DNA of 64,000 nt, from positions 1 to 64,000 of the forward strand of contig JAFKLT010000031.1 in assembly GCA_017309275.1 (NCBI GenBank). Reading direction: 5' to 3'. Shown in pieces: positions 26,167-34,804 of the stretch (position 1 is its first letter; each line of letters opens with the position of its first letter). The notes below the pieces were generated by a model. It saw only the letters and a list, made by a program, of their open reading frames with translations. It made no database searches and was not told where the DNA came from. The position numbers and the translations under genes were made by a program. The stretch comes from Sphingomonadales bacterium (GTDB taxonomy: Bacteria > Pseudomonadota > Alphaproteobacteria > Sphingomonadales > Sphingomonadaceae).

Positions 26167-26933
26167 AGGAGCCCCTCCCTCATTGCCTGACGCCGCCAGG
26201 CACCGGGAGATATACCCAGCTTGCTGCGGAAGGCCGCACATAAATGCGCATGGCTGGAAAAGCCCGTCGCGAACGCGATTTCCGCAACCGTCAGCGGGCG
26301 ATTCATCAGGAACCAGCGCGCCCGGCGAAGGCGCTGGTTCAACAGATATTGCGCCGGCGTGCGGCCGGTCGCGCGGGCGAAATGGACGATCAGGCTGTTG
26401 ACCGACATGCCGGCCTCTGCCGCCATATCCTCGACGGTCAGATGCCCTTCGATCCGCGGCTCGATAAAGGTCATCAGATTGTCGAGACGGCGCGCGATAT
26501 CGGGCGCGACGGGGAAGCGCAGCACCCCGCCCTCCAATGCTTCGGCAATGGACTTGAGCAGCGCGTCGGCGGCCTGTGCATCGCCGCTGGCGAGCGAACG
26601 GACCAGCGCCGCCATCGCGGCGTCCTCATGCGCCGCGATCACCCGCGCTTCGGTCGCCACCGTCAACTGGTCGGCCGGAATCTCGACCTGCAGATAACGG
26701 ACGCCGCCGCCTTGCGCCGACGCGGCATAGAGACGCCCCGCCGGGATGAACCACATTTCGCCGGGAAGCGGATCGCCGAGCGAGGTGCGCCGGCCATCGA
26801 GCCATGTCTCCAGATAATGATAGCCACCGGCTTCGTGCAGGATGAGCAAATGGACATCGCGCTCGATTGTCCAATTGCTCGGGCCTTCGATCCTGTCGAC
26901 GACCGAGGCCGTCCCGAGTCCCCCCACTTCCAT
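26163..26933 (-). CDS. AraC-family transcriptional regulator
   Basis: A 256-aa regulator from ATG 26933; the frame is open further upstream only from a TTG at 26975. The N-terminal ~130 residues form a cupin-type sensing domain (LLILHEAGGYHYLETWLDG; MWFIPAGRLYAAS). The C-terminal double HTH spans about residues 160-250: VEDMAAEAGMSVNSLIVHF, then TVAEIAFATGFSSHAHLCAAF and FRSKLGISPGAWR. It overlaps ltrA by 4 bp and probably controls it. Confidence 0.88.
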   Translation of the reverse strand: MEVGGLGTASVVDRIEGPSNWTIERDVHLLILHEAGGYHYLETWLDGRRTSLGDPLPGEMWFIPAGRLYAASAQGGGVRYLQVEIPADQLTVATEARVIAAHEDAAMAALVRSLASGDAQAADALLKSIAEALEGGVLRFPVAPDIARRLDNLMTFIEPRIEGHLTVEDMAAEAGMSVNSLIVHFARATGRTPAQYLLNQRLRRARWFLMNRPLTVAEIAFATGFSSHAHLCAAFRSKLGISPGAWRRQAMREGLL

Positions 26934-27171
26934 GACCCGAATATGGCAAAGATGGGAGAATCTGAAAGCCTGCAATCCAAGCGAATCATATGGTTAAATC
27001 GCCCCTCCAATTCCCGGGGACGTCGACCAAGCACCCCTGGTCGGCTGCAACAAGCACGACCCTGGTGGGCCTGGTCGCGCCACCAAGAGACCCCTCCCGG
27101 CGGGCGGCGTCGGATCTCGCCGCCCGCCACCTTTTTCTCCGCTTCGCGAGAGGAAAAGGTGGCCCCGGCGA
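26934..27171. other. 238-bp intergenic region with two hairpins
   Basis: No gene is seen. It contains the promoter region of the AraC-ltrA operon near 26934-27000 and, nearer the hydrolase stop, two GC-rich hairpins. One is GGGCGGC/GCCGCCC around 27101-27126. The other is CCACCTTTT/AAAAGGTGG spanning about 27128-27163, which reads as the terminator of the upstream hydrolase gene. Confidence 0.5.
27128..27163 (-). terminator. Hairpin terminator after the alpha/beta hydrolase
   Basis: CCACCTTTTTCTCC at the left pairs with the GGAAAAGGTGG at the right around a GCTTCGCGAGA loop, 9 bp beyond the hydrolase stop. Read on the minus strand the right-hand flank is C/T-rich inside the stem rather than followed by a clean T-run, so termination efficiency is uncertain. 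Confidence 0.5.
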
Positions 27172-28095
27172 TCAGCCTTTCGCCAGAAATTCGTCCATTG
27201 CAGCATTTACCGCTTCGGGCTTTTCCCACGGGACGAAGTGGCCGCAGCCTGGAACCTTCACGATCGTCACGTCGGGGACGAGCGCCTCGATGCCGTCGAG
27301 GTTGCACGGCGGCAGCGCGACGTCGTCGAGCGCCCAGACGACGAGCGTCGGGATCGTGAGTTTCGGGAACGGCATCGCCGGAGGTTCGACGAAGGGTTCG
27401 TCCATCGCGGGGACGTTGGCGGGCGAGCCGCGATACCAGTTGATCATTGCGCGGCTGGTGTCGCGATTTTCCCAATCCTTGAGCAGCCGGGCGATCTCGT
27501 CGGGCGGCTGGATACCGCCGCTCGGCACCTTGCCCGCAAAGGCGTGCGCCAGGATGCCCGCAATGCCATGCTCCTCGATGATCGTGTCGCTCGCGGGGTC
27601 GCGAAAGGTCCGGATATACTGGCTCGCCGCGCGCTGTTCGGCATTGCTGAGCAGCAGGCCCTGAAAGATCGACGGATGCGGCGCGTTGGCGATCACCGCG
27701 CGCGTGACGCGGCCCGACCATTGGGGGTGCAGCCCGTTCGGCTGGCCGCCGAGCGCGACGCCCCAGGCGATCGCACCGCCCCAGTCATGGCCGACGATCG
27801 TGAATTCTTCGATGCCCAGCGCGTCGGCGACCGCGAAGATGTCGGCGATCAGCTTGTCCGGCGTATAGGATTCGACGTCCTGCGGTTTCGACGAGTTCCG
27901 ATAGCCGCGCTGGTCCGGCGCCACGCAGCGAAAGCGATCGGCAAAATGCGGAAGCTGGAAACGCCAGGTGCGGTGCGATTCGGGAAAGCCATGCAGAAAG
28001 ATCAGCGCCGGCGCGTCCTTTGGACCCATGTCGACGACGTCGAGTTCGACCCCCGTCGAAAGCGTCAACCGCACCTGCTCGAAATCGCCCGACAT
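27172..28095 (-). CDS. Alpha/beta hydrolase, epoxide hydrolase/dehalogenase type
   Basis: About 307 aa. HGFPESHRTWRFQ gives the oxyanion-hole HG-x-P motif, GHDWGG carries an Asp nucleophile at about residue 104 as in epoxide hydrolases and haloalkane dehalogenases (not a Ser), and GCGHFVPWEKP holds the catalytic His. There is no signal peptide. Two adjacent ATGs exist; I prefer 28095 because AAGGAG is then 6 bases away. The HGFPE motif points toward epoxide hydrolase, but the substrate is open. Confidence 0.88.
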   Translation of the reverse strand: MSGDFEQVRLTLSTGVELDVVDMGPKDAPALIFLHGFPESHRTWRFQLPHFADRFRCVAPDQRGYRNSSKPQDVESYTPDKLIADIFAVADALGIEEFTIVGHDWGGAIAWGVALGGQPNGLHPQWSGRVTRAVIANAPHPSIFQGLLLSNAEQRAASQYIRTFRDPASDTIIEEHGIAGILAHAFAGKVPSGGIQPPDEIARLLKDWENRDTSRAMINWYRGSPANVPAMDEPFVEPPAMPFPKLTIPTLVVWALDDVALPPCNLDGIEALVPDVTIVKVPGCGHFVPWEKPEAVNAAMDEFLAKG

Positions 28096-28163
28096 CATCC
28101 ACTCCTTCAGTTTCGTTTGAAAACGAAGGTGGCGGCATTATCGCGCGGTGACAAGCCCGTCGC

Positions 28164-28227
28164 GTCAGGGCCCGTCGATGTCGTCAGGGCCCGTCGGTGT
28201 CGCCAGGGCCCATCGACGTCGTCAGGG
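28164..28227. repeat. 19-bp tandem minisatellite ending on the pirin stop codon
   Basis: Three copies of GTCAGGGCCCGTCGATGTC lie head to tail at 28164-28182, 28183-28201 and 28202-28220, differing at one to a few positions, followed by a partial copy GTCAGGG (28221-28227). The partial copy contains the complement of the pirin TGA stop (28222-28224). A degenerate fragment precedes the array. It occupies most of the gap between pirin and the hydrolase gene. Confidence 0.85.
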
Positions 28228-29106
28228 ATAGCCGGGGGTCTTGGGCACTTCGGGGATCGGGATGAATTCTTCGCTGTCGCCGGGGACGAGCGGGAATTTG
28301 CGATCCTTCCACTCGTGCTTCGCTTCGTTGATGCGGTCGCGCGACGAGCTGACGAAATTCCACCACAGGTGGCGCGGCGTCGTGAAGGCCTCGCCGCCGA
28401 GCAACATCACGCGGGCATCGCTTTCCGCGCGCAGCGTCATCGCCTGCCCGGGCTTCAATATATAAAGGCTGTACCGTTCCAGCGTTTCGCCATCGAGGCT
28501 CGCGTCGCCCATCGCGACGATCACGGCGCGCTCGTCGGCCTCCGCTTCGATCGGCAGGGTCGCGCCGGCGTTCATCAGTATATCGGCATAGATGGTCGCG
28601 CTATGCTGCGTCGTCGGCGCGGTGGCGCCCCACAGGCTGCCCATGATGACGCGCGCCGAAACCTTGCCATCCTCGACCAGCGGCAAATCCCCCGCCGCGA
28701 CATGTTCGAACGCCGGGTCGATCTCTTCCTTGCCGTCGGGCAGCGCGAGCCAGGTCTGCATGCCCGAAATCGGCGAGCCGGTCGCGCGTTCGGCCTGCGG
28801 CGTGCGCTCGGAATGGACGATGCCGCGACCCGCGGTCATCAGATTGCACGCACCCGGCCGGATCGTCGCATAGGTGCCCAGGCTGTCGCGATGATCGATC
28901 GCGCCCTCGAAAAGATAGGTGAGCGTCGACAGGTTGATGTGCGGATGCGGCCGGACGTCCATCCCCTTGCCGATGTCGAAATGCGCCGGTCCGAACTGGT
29001 CGACGAAGATGAAGGGGCCGACCATCGTCCGCTCCTTGTCCGGCAGCGTTCGCCGCACGTCAAAGGCGCCGATATCATGGGTGGAGGGAGTGATGACGGT
29101 GAACAT
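28222..29106 (-). CDS. Pirin family protein (quercetinase-like cupin)
   Basis: A 294-aa bicupin from ATG 29106. The N-terminal metal site is shown by FDIGKGMDVRPHPHINLSTLTYLFEG (two His in HPH), followed by TAGRGIVHSER with another His and the Glu ligand. The pirin C-terminal cupin ends with LGGEAFTTPRHLWWNFVSSSRDRI. Bacterial pirins are Fe-dependent dioxygenases or regulators; which applies is not clear. It overlaps the cupin gene upstream by ATGA, in the order bolA-cupin-pirin. Confidence 0.92.
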   Translation of the reverse strand: MFTVITPSTHDIGAFDVRRTLPDKERTMVGPFIFVDQFGPAHFDIGKGMDVRPHPHINLSTLTYLFEGAIDHRDSLGTYATIRPGACNLMTAGRGIVHSERTPQAERATGSPISGMQTWLALPDGKEEIDPAFEHVAAGDLPLVEDGKVSARVIMGSLWGATAPTTQHSATIYADILMNAGATLPIEAEADERAVIVAMGDASLDGETLERYSLYILKPGQAMTLRAESDARVMLLGGEAFTTPRHLWWNFVSSSRDRINEAKHEWKDRKFPLVPGDSEEFIPIPEVPKTPGYP

Positions 29107-29471
29107 CAGCCAAGCCTTTCCAGCGTCTTCTTCGTCTTTTCGGTTTCGACATTGCCCGTATTGAGCGTCGAATTGGGTTCGAGCAGCAGGACGTGGCATT
29201 CGCCGTCCACCGCCTCCGGGCAATGTTCGGTTCCGTGCGGCACGATGATGAACTCGCCCGGCCCGACGACGACGTCGCCGGTCCGCAGCCCCATCTTCAT
29301 CCGCCCATGAACGACCAGGAACAGCTCGTCTTCGGCATCATGATGGTGCCAGTCGAACTTGCCGTCGAACTTGACCAGCTTGACCTGGAAATTGTTGATG
29401 TCGCCCGCGACGCGCGGGTTCCAATGATCGTGAAAGGTCGCGAAGGCGTCGGCCAGATTGACCTTGTCCAT
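29106..29471 (-). CDS. Single-domain cupin protein
   Basis: A 121-aa small cupin. FDWHHHDAEDELFLVVHGRM is motif 1 with metal-binding His and Glu, and GPGEFIIVPHGTEHCP is motif 2 with the last His. It is a cytosolic beta-barrel, probably metal-dependent; activity unknown. ATGA overlaps join it to bolA upstream and to pirin downstream, so the three are one translationally coupled unit. Confidence 0.9.
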   Translation of the reverse strand: MDKVNLADAFATFHDHWNPRVAGDINNFQVKLVKFDGKFDWHHHDAEDELFLVVHGRMKMGLRTGDVVVGPGEFIIVPHGTEHCPEAVDGECHVLLLEPNSTLNTGNVETEKTKKTLERLG

Positions 29472-29752
29472 CACGCCTCTCCCGGCGCTCTCGCGCGTAT
29501 CGCCAGCGCATGGACGCGCTGTCCGGGCAGGTCGCCCAGCGCCTTGTTCACCGCGCGTTGGCGCGCGACGCGATTCTGCCCCGCGAAACCTGCCCATTCG
29601 ATCGACAGGCTGAAATGCGACTCGCCCGATCCGTCGTCGCCGGCATGGCCATGATGCTTGGCGCTGTCGTTGCTGAGGATGAAATCCGCATCGGGAAAAG
29701 CCGCCGTCAGCAGCTCTTCCATTTCGTGTTGCACTGGACCTTTTTTTGTCAT
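29471..29752 (-). CDS. bolA: BolA family protein
   Basis: A 93-aa BolA from ATG 29752. The family's helix-turn segment is visible (DFILSNDSAKHHGHAGDDGSGESHFSL, with the conserved His cluster), then RVARQRAVNKALGDLPG and VHALAIRARAP. BolA proteins bind monothiol glutaredoxins and [2Fe-2S] clusters and act in cluster trafficking and cell-shape control. It is divergent from the J-domain gene at 29781 (28 bp). The bolA/J-domain/cobS/cobT neighbourhood is common in alphaproteobacteria. Confidence 0.92.
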   Translation of the reverse strand: MTKKGPVQHEMEELLTAAFPDADFILSNDSAKHHGHAGDDGSGESHFSLSIEWAGFAGQNRVARQRAVNKALGDLPGQRVHALAIRARAPGEA

Positions 29753-29780
29753 GCCCCCATGTTGGGGCCGGATACCCCGC

Positions 29781-30371
29781 ATGACAAGTCCCCGCTCTCC
29801 CCGATTCCATGGCCGCATCCCGCGCGAAGCGCCCTGCGCAGTTCCCGATTGCCGCGAACCTGGCGAATTTCGCGCGCCCGTGTCGCAGCAACGCTCGCCC
29901 GACGGCCCACCGCCCTACCGCTATCTGTGCCTCGGCCATGTTCGCGAATTCAACGCGGGCTATAATTTCTTCGAGGGGATGACCGCCGACCAGATCATGG
30001 CCGCGCAGTCGCCGACCGCCGGCTGGGAAACCGAAAGCCGTGCCTTTCGTCCCGCGGGAAGCGCCGACCTGCCCCCGCGCTGGGCCGATTTCAAGGATCC
30101 CATGGACGCCGTCGGCGCGCGCTTTCGCCAGCGGATGGACGAGGCCCGGCGCGAAGCCGCCGACCCGCGTTTCAACCGCGAAGAGCATCGCGCGCTGCAA
30201 TTGATGGGCCTGTCGCCCGACGCCGACCGCGCCGCGCTGCGTCGGCGGTACAGCGATCTGGTGCGAAAATATCACCCGGATCGCAACGGCGGCGACAGGA
30301 GTTTCGAAGCGAGACTCGGCGAGGTGGTTGCGGCATACCAGCTCCTGAGAAAGACAAAGGCCTTCGCATAA
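29781..30371 (+). CDS. J-domain protein with N-terminal zinc-finger-like segment
   Basis: A 196-aa protein. The C-terminal ~65 residues form a J-domain with His165-Pro166-Asp167 in RKYHPDRNGGD. The N-terminal half has a Cys-x4-Cys pair (CAVPDC) and a Cys-x2-His pair (LCLGHVREF) that could bind zinc. This arrangement, with the J-domain at the C-terminus, is the form found next to bolA and cobS in alphaproteobacteria. ATG 29781 is chosen over an upstream in-frame ATG at 29658 that lies inside bolA. Confidence 0.88.
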   Translation: MTSPRSPRFHGRIPREAPCAVPDCREPGEFRAPVSQQRSPDGPPPYRYLCLGHVREFNAGYNFFEGMTADQIMAAQSPTAGWETESRAFRPAGSADLPPRWADFKDPMDAVGARFRQRMDEARREAADPRFNREEHRALQLMGLSPDADRAALRRRYSDLVRKYHPDRNGGDRSFEARLGEVVAAYQLLRKTKAFA

Positions 30372-30382
30372 GGAGAGGAACG

Positions 30383-30820
30383 GTGGCTGATCTCGACGAA
30401 GCGCGGATCGAAGTCGTGCGCCGGCACATGGCGCTGGAGATCACGCACGACTGGGATGGCGTCCTCGCCACCTTCGAACATCCGCGATACGAACTGATGG
30501 GGCCCGGCACCATCTTCGACGGCGAAAGCGCGGTGCGATCCTATTTCGCCTCCTCGCGCGAGCCCTTTCCCGATCAGGCGAACGAGGTGATCGCAATCGC
30601 CGCCGACGCGGCGACCGATACGGTGCTCGTCGAATTCTGGCTGACCGGCACCCACCTAGGCCCGCTCAGGCTCGGCGTGCGGACGATCGAACCGACCGGC
30701 AAGGCCTTCCGCATCCGCATGGCGGCGAGCTTCCAGTTCGCCAAAGGCAGCGACAAGATCGTCTGCGAGCGCCCCTATTACGACCAGTCGGCGGTGATGA
30801 AAGCCCTGGGCCTACTCTGA
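30383..30820 (+). CDS. NTF2-like (SnoaL-type) protein
   Basis: A 145-aa protein starting at GTG 30383 with AAGGAGAGG just upstream, 11 bp after the J-domain stop. The N-terminal helices (ARIEVVRRHMALEITHDWDGVLATF) and the following strands (YELMGPGTIFDGESAVRSYFAS) are typical of the NTF2-like/SnoaL fold, a small cone-shaped barrel that binds small ligands. No catalytic residues can be assigned. Its TGA stop is the first part of the tandem repeat array that follows. Confidence 0.8.
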   Translation: MADLDEARIEVVRRHMALEITHDWDGVLATFEHPRYELMGPGTIFDGESAVRSYFASSREPFPDQANEVIAIAADAATDTVLVEFWLTGTHLGPLRLGVRTIEPTGKAFRIRMAASFQFAKGSDKIVCERPYYDQSAVMKALGLL

Positions 30821-30998
30821 ACATCGCCCGCGGGCGCCCCTTCCATGACCAACCGGCAGCAACGAAGCCGCCCGACCCGCTCCGAATATCACCCGCGAGC
30901 GCTACCTTTATGATCAACCGGCAGCGCGGCCTGCCCCGAATATCGCCCGCAACCGTGCCCTTTGTGATCAACCGGCGGCGCGGCCTGCTCCGAATAAG
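30819..30998. repeat. 54-bp tandem minisatellite between the NTF2-like gene and cobS
   Basis: Copy 1 (30819-30883, 65 bp with an 11-bp expansion), copy 2 (30884-30937) and copy 3 (30938-30991), the last two 54 bp each, are followed by a start of a fourth (30992-30998). Each begins GAAYATCRCCCGC, contains ATGATCAACCGGC and ends near CTGCTCC. The array starts inside the stop codon of the upstream gene. No frame through it looks like a natural protein. Confidence 0.85.
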
Positions 30999-31087
30999 GC
31001 GTTGCAAGCCGCAACCCATGACGATACCGCGACGGCGAACAGCCGCCCCGCGGCGACTCTCCATGACTAGATCCTTGGACAATAAAT

Positions 31088-32077
31088 ATGACCAACCTCC
31101 CAAACAGCCTCCCCGACCATCATGGTTCGACGCTCCTTGCGGCCCCGGACATCGAGGTCGATGCGCGCGAGGTGTTCGGCGTCGATATCGACATGAAGAT
31201 TCCGGCTTTCAGCGAAGCGGACGAGCGGGTGCCGGACCTTGACGAAGCTTATGTCTTCGACGGCGATACGACGCTCGCGATCCTGGCGGGTTTCAAGTTC
31301 AATCGCCGCGTCATGGTCCAGGGCTATCACGGCACCGGCAAGTCGACACACATCGAACAGGTCGCGGCGCGGCTGAAATGGCCCTGCATCCGTGTCAATC
31401 TCGACGCGCACATCAGCCGTATCGACCTGGTCGGCCGCGACGCGATCGTGCTGAAGGATGGTCAGCAGGTCACCGAATTCCGCGAAGGCCTGTTGCCCTG
31501 GGCGCTTCAGACGCCGACCGCGCTGGTGTTCGACGAATATGACGCAGGCCGCCCGGACGTGATGTTCGTGATCCAGCGCGTCCTGGAGGCAGAGGGCAAG
31601 CTGACCCTACTCGACCAGAATCGCGTGATCCGTCCGAATCCGCACTTCCGCCTGTTCGCAACCGCGAACACCGTCGGGCTGGGTGACACCAGCGGGCTTT
31701 ATCATGGCACGCAACAGATCAACCAAGGCCAGATGGACCGCTGGAACATCGTCGTGACGCTGAACTATCTGCCTGCGGCGACCGAAAGCGAAATCATCCT
31801 GAAAAAGGTGGCCGGCACCGACGGCACGACCGTCGCCAACATGGTGAAGGTCGCCGACCTGACCCGCCAGGGCTTCGTCAACGGCGACATTTCGACCGTG
31901 ATGTCGCCGCGTACAGTCATCAGCTGGGCACAGAATGCCGCGATCTTCAACAATCTTGGCTTCGCCTTCCGCCTGTCATTCCTCAACAAGTGCGACGAAG
32001 CTGAACGGATGATCGTCGCCGAATATTATCAGCGCGTGTTCGGCGAGGACCTGCCCGAGGGGATCATCGGCAAGTGA
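31088..32077 (+). CDS. cobS: Cobaltochelatase-type AAA+ ATPase CobS
   Basis: A 329-aa MoxR-like AAA+ protein homologous to CobS. Walker A is GYHGTGKS at residues 79-86, Walker B is [16 protein letters not shown] near residue 145, and sensor 1 is LFATANTVG. The [17 protein letters not shown] segment, [16 protein letters not shown] and the short N-terminal [12 protein letters not shown] domain are all CobS hallmarks. In cobalamin synthesis CobS and CobT power CobN to insert cobalt into hydrogenobyrinate diamide. No cobN or other corrin gene is in the window. It overlaps the next gene by GTGA. Confidence 0.94.
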   Translation: MTNLPNSLPDHHGSTLLAAPDIEVDAREVFGVDIDMKIPAFSEADERVPDLDEAYVFDGDTTLAILAGFKFNRRVMVQGYHGTGKSTHIEQVAARLKWPCIRVNLDAHISRIDLVGRDAIVLKDGQQVTEFREGLLPWALQTPTALVFDEYDAGRPDVMFVIQRVLEAEGKLTLLDQNRVIRPNPHFRLFATANTVGLGDTSGLYHGTQQINQGQMDRWNIVVTLNYLPAATESEIILKKVAGTDGTTVANMVKVADLTRQGFVNGDISTVMSPRTVISWAQNAAIFNNLGFAFRLSFLNKCDEAERMIVAEYYQRVFGEDLPEGIIGK

Positions 32078-33255
32078 GGCTGCTACGCCACCTGATGGTG
32101 GCGTCCGCCGCACTGGCGCTGGCCGGCTGCGTGACGCCGGTCAAATATGGCAAGGTCCGCCATGCCGACTATGTCGCCGATCCGCGTTGCACCGCGCAGC
32201 CGGGCGCGACGGTCGACGAGGCCGCGCTGCCGCTGTTTTTCGTGACGAGCCGCCTGCCCGATTGCCGCAGCGACAATATCTCGCTTCTGAACCATCGCGC
32301 CGACACGGTGCGTTTCGGCCGTTTCGCCAAGCCGCTCGAAATGGACATTGCGGGCAAGAAAAAGCTGCGCACGCCGATGGCGTTTCAGAACGAGGGCGAT
32401 TGGTGGCAGGCGCTACAAGCCGAAACCGATCGGCGGCAGGGCCGCGTCCTGCTGTACGTGCACGGCTATCGCGAGACGTTCGAGACGACGTCGAAGGACG
32501 CCGCGCAGATTGCGCGCATGACCGGCTTCGACGGACCGGTGATCGAGTATAGCTGGCCATCGCAGGGCGAAGTGCTGAAATATGCGGTCGACGAGACCAA
32601 TATGTATCACGACGTGCGCAATTTCCGTGACTTCCTGCGCACCCTGGCTGACAGGCCCTGGGTCAAAGAAATCGTGGTGGTTTCGCATTCGCTCGGGGCG
32701 CGGCTGGTGATTCCGGCAGTCGGCACGGTCGACCGCGTTTCGCGCCGCGCCGATCGCACCGGCAACATCTCCAACATCATCCTCGCCTCTCCCGACATCG
32801 ATCGCGAGACGTTCGAGCGCGACATCGTCGATGAAGTGCTGTCACCCGACCGCGTCGCGCAGGGGCGTCACATCACCATCTATGTCTCCTCGAACGACAA
32901 GGCGCTGGCGGTGTCGCGCGTGGTGCACGGTTATCCGCGGCTGGGATCCCCCTATTGCTTCGATCCTTTCGAAGCCGCGGACCTGAAAGCAAAGGGCTTG
33001 CCCGAACGCTGTTATGCTGCTGCGATCCCCGGCATCACCGTGGTCGACACGAGCGAGGTCTCACGCGGGCAGACGGGACATAGCAACTTCCTGCGCAGCG
33101 CCGTCGCCTGTCGAGATTTCGTCGACGCCGTCGCGGGGAAGCGCACGCGGCCGGACCGCGTCGCGACGCGCCTGTCGCACGTATTCTGGTTGAAACCCGA
33201 TCCCGCCGTGCCGAAGGAAGCCGACGAGGCGATCTGCAATCGCGACCCGTCCTAG
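32074..33255 (+). CDS. Alpha/beta hydrolase lipoprotein (DUF900 type)
   Basis: A 393-aa protein from GTG 32074, coupled to cobS. The N-terminal LALAGC is a lipobox (Cys about residue 19). The hydrolase domain has [15 protein letters not shown] (oxyanion region), [12 protein letters not shown] carrying the GxSxG-like Ser nucleophile (here SHSLG) and a late His in [10 protein letters not shown], matching the DUF900 group. It is probably attached to the outer or inner membrane facing the periplasm. Why it is coupled to cobS is not evident. Extra Cys residues suggest disulfides. Confidence 0.88.
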   Translation: MRLLRHLMVASAALALAGCVTPVKYGKVRHADYVADPRCTAQPGATVDEAALPLFFVTSRLPDCRSDNISLLNHRADTVRFGRFAKPLEMDIAGKKKLRTPMAFQNEGDWWQALQAETDRRQGRVLLYVHGYRETFETTSKDAAQIARMTGFDGPVIEYSWPSQGEVLKYAVDETNMYHDVRNFRDFLRTLADRPWVKEIVVVSHSLGARLVIPAVGTVDRVSRRADRTGNISNIILASPDIDRETFERDIVDEVLSPDRVAQGRHITIYVSSNDKALAVSRVVHGYPRLGSPYCFDPFEAADLKAKGLPERCYAAAIPGITVVDTSEVSRGQTGHSNFLRSAVACRDFVDAVAGKRTRPDRVATRLSHVFWLKPDPAVPKEADEAICNRDPS

Positions 33256-33261
33256 CTGAAC

Positions 33262-33396
33262 CTAGCCGAAGCCGCACATGATCGCGAAATTGGCGAGCCA
33301 GACGACCGGTCCCGCGCCGCTCCATAGCCACAGACCGACGACCGCCACCGCAGCGAAAAGCGCAAGCGCTATCCAGTCCTGCCGGGCAAGCCTCAT
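33262..33396 (-). CDS. 44-aa single-span membrane protein
   Basis: ATG 33396 overlaps the stop of the MFS gene by ATGA, and the frame ends in TAG at 33262. The product has a basic start (MRLARQDW), a hydrophobic helix (IALALFAAVAVVGLWLW) and a second apolar stretch ending CGFG. Translational coupling to the transporter and the membrane-protein composition support a real gene. It may be an accessory subunit of the transporter. It is too short for family recognition. Confidence 0.55.
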   Translation of the reverse strand: MRLARQDWIALALFAAVAVVGLWLWSGAGPVVWLANFAIMCGFG

Positions 33397-34610
33397 GCGG
33401 GCTGCAGCCTTTTGACGGGTGCGTCGGCGATCGGCAGGTGGACGAGACCCGCGAACAGGCCCAGCGCGATCGAAAAACCCCAGGCGATGTTGTAGCTGCC
33501 CGTCGCATCGAAGATCAGCCCGGCCATCCATGCGCCGAAGAAACTGCCAACCTGATGGCTGAGAAACACGATGCCATAGAGCATCGAGAGATAGCGGATA
33601 CCGAAGATACGGCCGACGATCCCGCTTGTGAGCGGCACCGTTCCCAACCAGAGGAACCCCATGGCGGCGGCGAATATCAGCGCGCTCATGTGGCTCAGGG
33701 GCAGGAGCAAGAAGAGCGCGATCACCGCCGAACGCGCCGTATAGAGCGCCGAGAGGACATATTTCTGGCGCAGCACGTCCCCCGCGCGACCGAACACATA
33801 GGAGCCCAGGATATTGAACAGGCCGACGAGCATCAACACCTGCGCGCCCACGCCGATGCCAAGGCCCTTGTCGTCGAGATAGGCGGGGAGATGCGTCGCA
33901 ATGAAGGCGATGTGAAAGCCGCAAACGAAGAAGCCCGCATTGAGCAGCCAGTAACCGCGATGCACCATCGCCTCGCGCAGTGCTTCGCGCGCGGTCTGCT
34001 GTTCCTCGACAAGTACTCCGGACGCTTCTGTGCGCCCAGCGACGCCGATGGCGAGCAGGCCGCACAGCGCAACCAGCCCCGCCATAATCCACAGCGTTTG
34101 ATGATAGCCTATGTCGCCAAGCAGCCAGGACGCGAGCGGCACGACCAGGAACTGGCCCAACGATCCGCCAGCCGTGACGATCCCGAACGCGCCGCTACGC
34201 TTTTCGGGGCTCACGACACGGCCGACTGCACCCAATACGACGACGAAGGTCGTCGCCGATTGCGCCATGCCGATCAGGAGGCCGAAACTGATATGCAGTC
34301 CGATCGCATCGGTGGCGAAGGCGGCGCCCACCAGCCCGGTCGCGTAGAGCAGCGCGCCCGCCAGAACGACACGCCCCGCCCCATGCTTGTCCGCCAGCGC
34401 GCCGACGAAAGGCTGCACCAGCCCGAACAGGAGATTCTGCAGCGCCATCGCCAAACCGAAGTCCGACCGGCTGATCCCGATATCAACGCTCATCTGCGGC
34501 AGGAACAAGCCGAAGCTCTGCCGCACGCCCATCGCCAGGGTGACGATGAAGGCGGCGCAGACGATGACAATCCAGGGCTTTTTCATAGGGGAGGCTGTGG
34601 GGGAGTGCAT
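33393..34610 (-). CDS. MFS transporter
   Basis: About 405 aa with twelve hydrophobic segments in two halves. The loop 2-3 motif appears as GALADKHGAGRVVLAG, the family signature for the major facilitator superfamily, and a related one in the second half near YVFGRAGDVLRQKYVL. It resembles the oxalate/formate or monocarboxylate-type group (RQSFGLFLPQMSVDIG). The start is uncertain: ATG 34610 has a weak AGG upstream, ATG 34586 gives the typical MKKPWIV N-terminus but has no ribosome site. It is oriented opposite to the cob genes that flank it. Confidence 0.88.
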   Translation of the reverse strand: MHSPTASPMKKPWIVIVCAAFIVTLAMGVRQSFGLFLPQMSVDIGISRSDFGLAMALQNLLFGLVQPFVGALADKHGAGRVVLAGALLYATGLVGAAFATDAIGLHISFGLLIGMAQSATTFVVVLGAVGRVVSPEKRSGAFGIVTAGGSLGQFLVVPLASWLLGDIGYHQTLWIMAGLVALCGLLAIGVAGRTEASGVLVEEQQTAREALREAMVHRGYWLLNAGFFVCGFHIAFIATHLPAYLDDKGLGIGVGAQVLMLVGLFNILGSYVFGRAGDVLRQKYVLSALYTARSAVIALFLLLPLSHMSALIFAAAMGFLWLGTVPLTSGIVGRIFGIRYLSMLYGIVFLSHQVGSFFGAWMAGLIFDATGSYNIAWGFSIALGLFAGLVHLPIADAPVKRLQPA

Positions 34611-34680
34611 CGCCTGCCGATGCTCCCTCGCCCGCATTTGGTCAAGCAAGCATAGCCATAGGCCGGCTTACTCTCTCTTC

Positions 34681-34754
34681 GTCATCCCCGGCATGATCCG
34701 GAAGCGCATCGGGCAACGATGAAAAGCAGGATTCGGGATCCGCGCCGGAGTGAC
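34681..34754. repeat. Degenerate REP-like inverted repeat upstream of cobT
   Basis: GTCATCCCCGGCATGATCC at the left is an imperfect inverted match to GGATCCGCGCCGGAGTGAC at the right. This form, with GTCAT-type ends, GATCC inner ends and a GC-rich middle, resembles the paired intergenic repeats of sphingomonads. It is decayed. It lies in the 194-bp divergent gap between the MFS gene and cobT. Confidence 0.5.
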
Positions 34755-34804
34755 AATGAAAGGGATTTCCATTGGCGCTCAAAGCTGGTTAGAGCCGACT
34801 CGAA

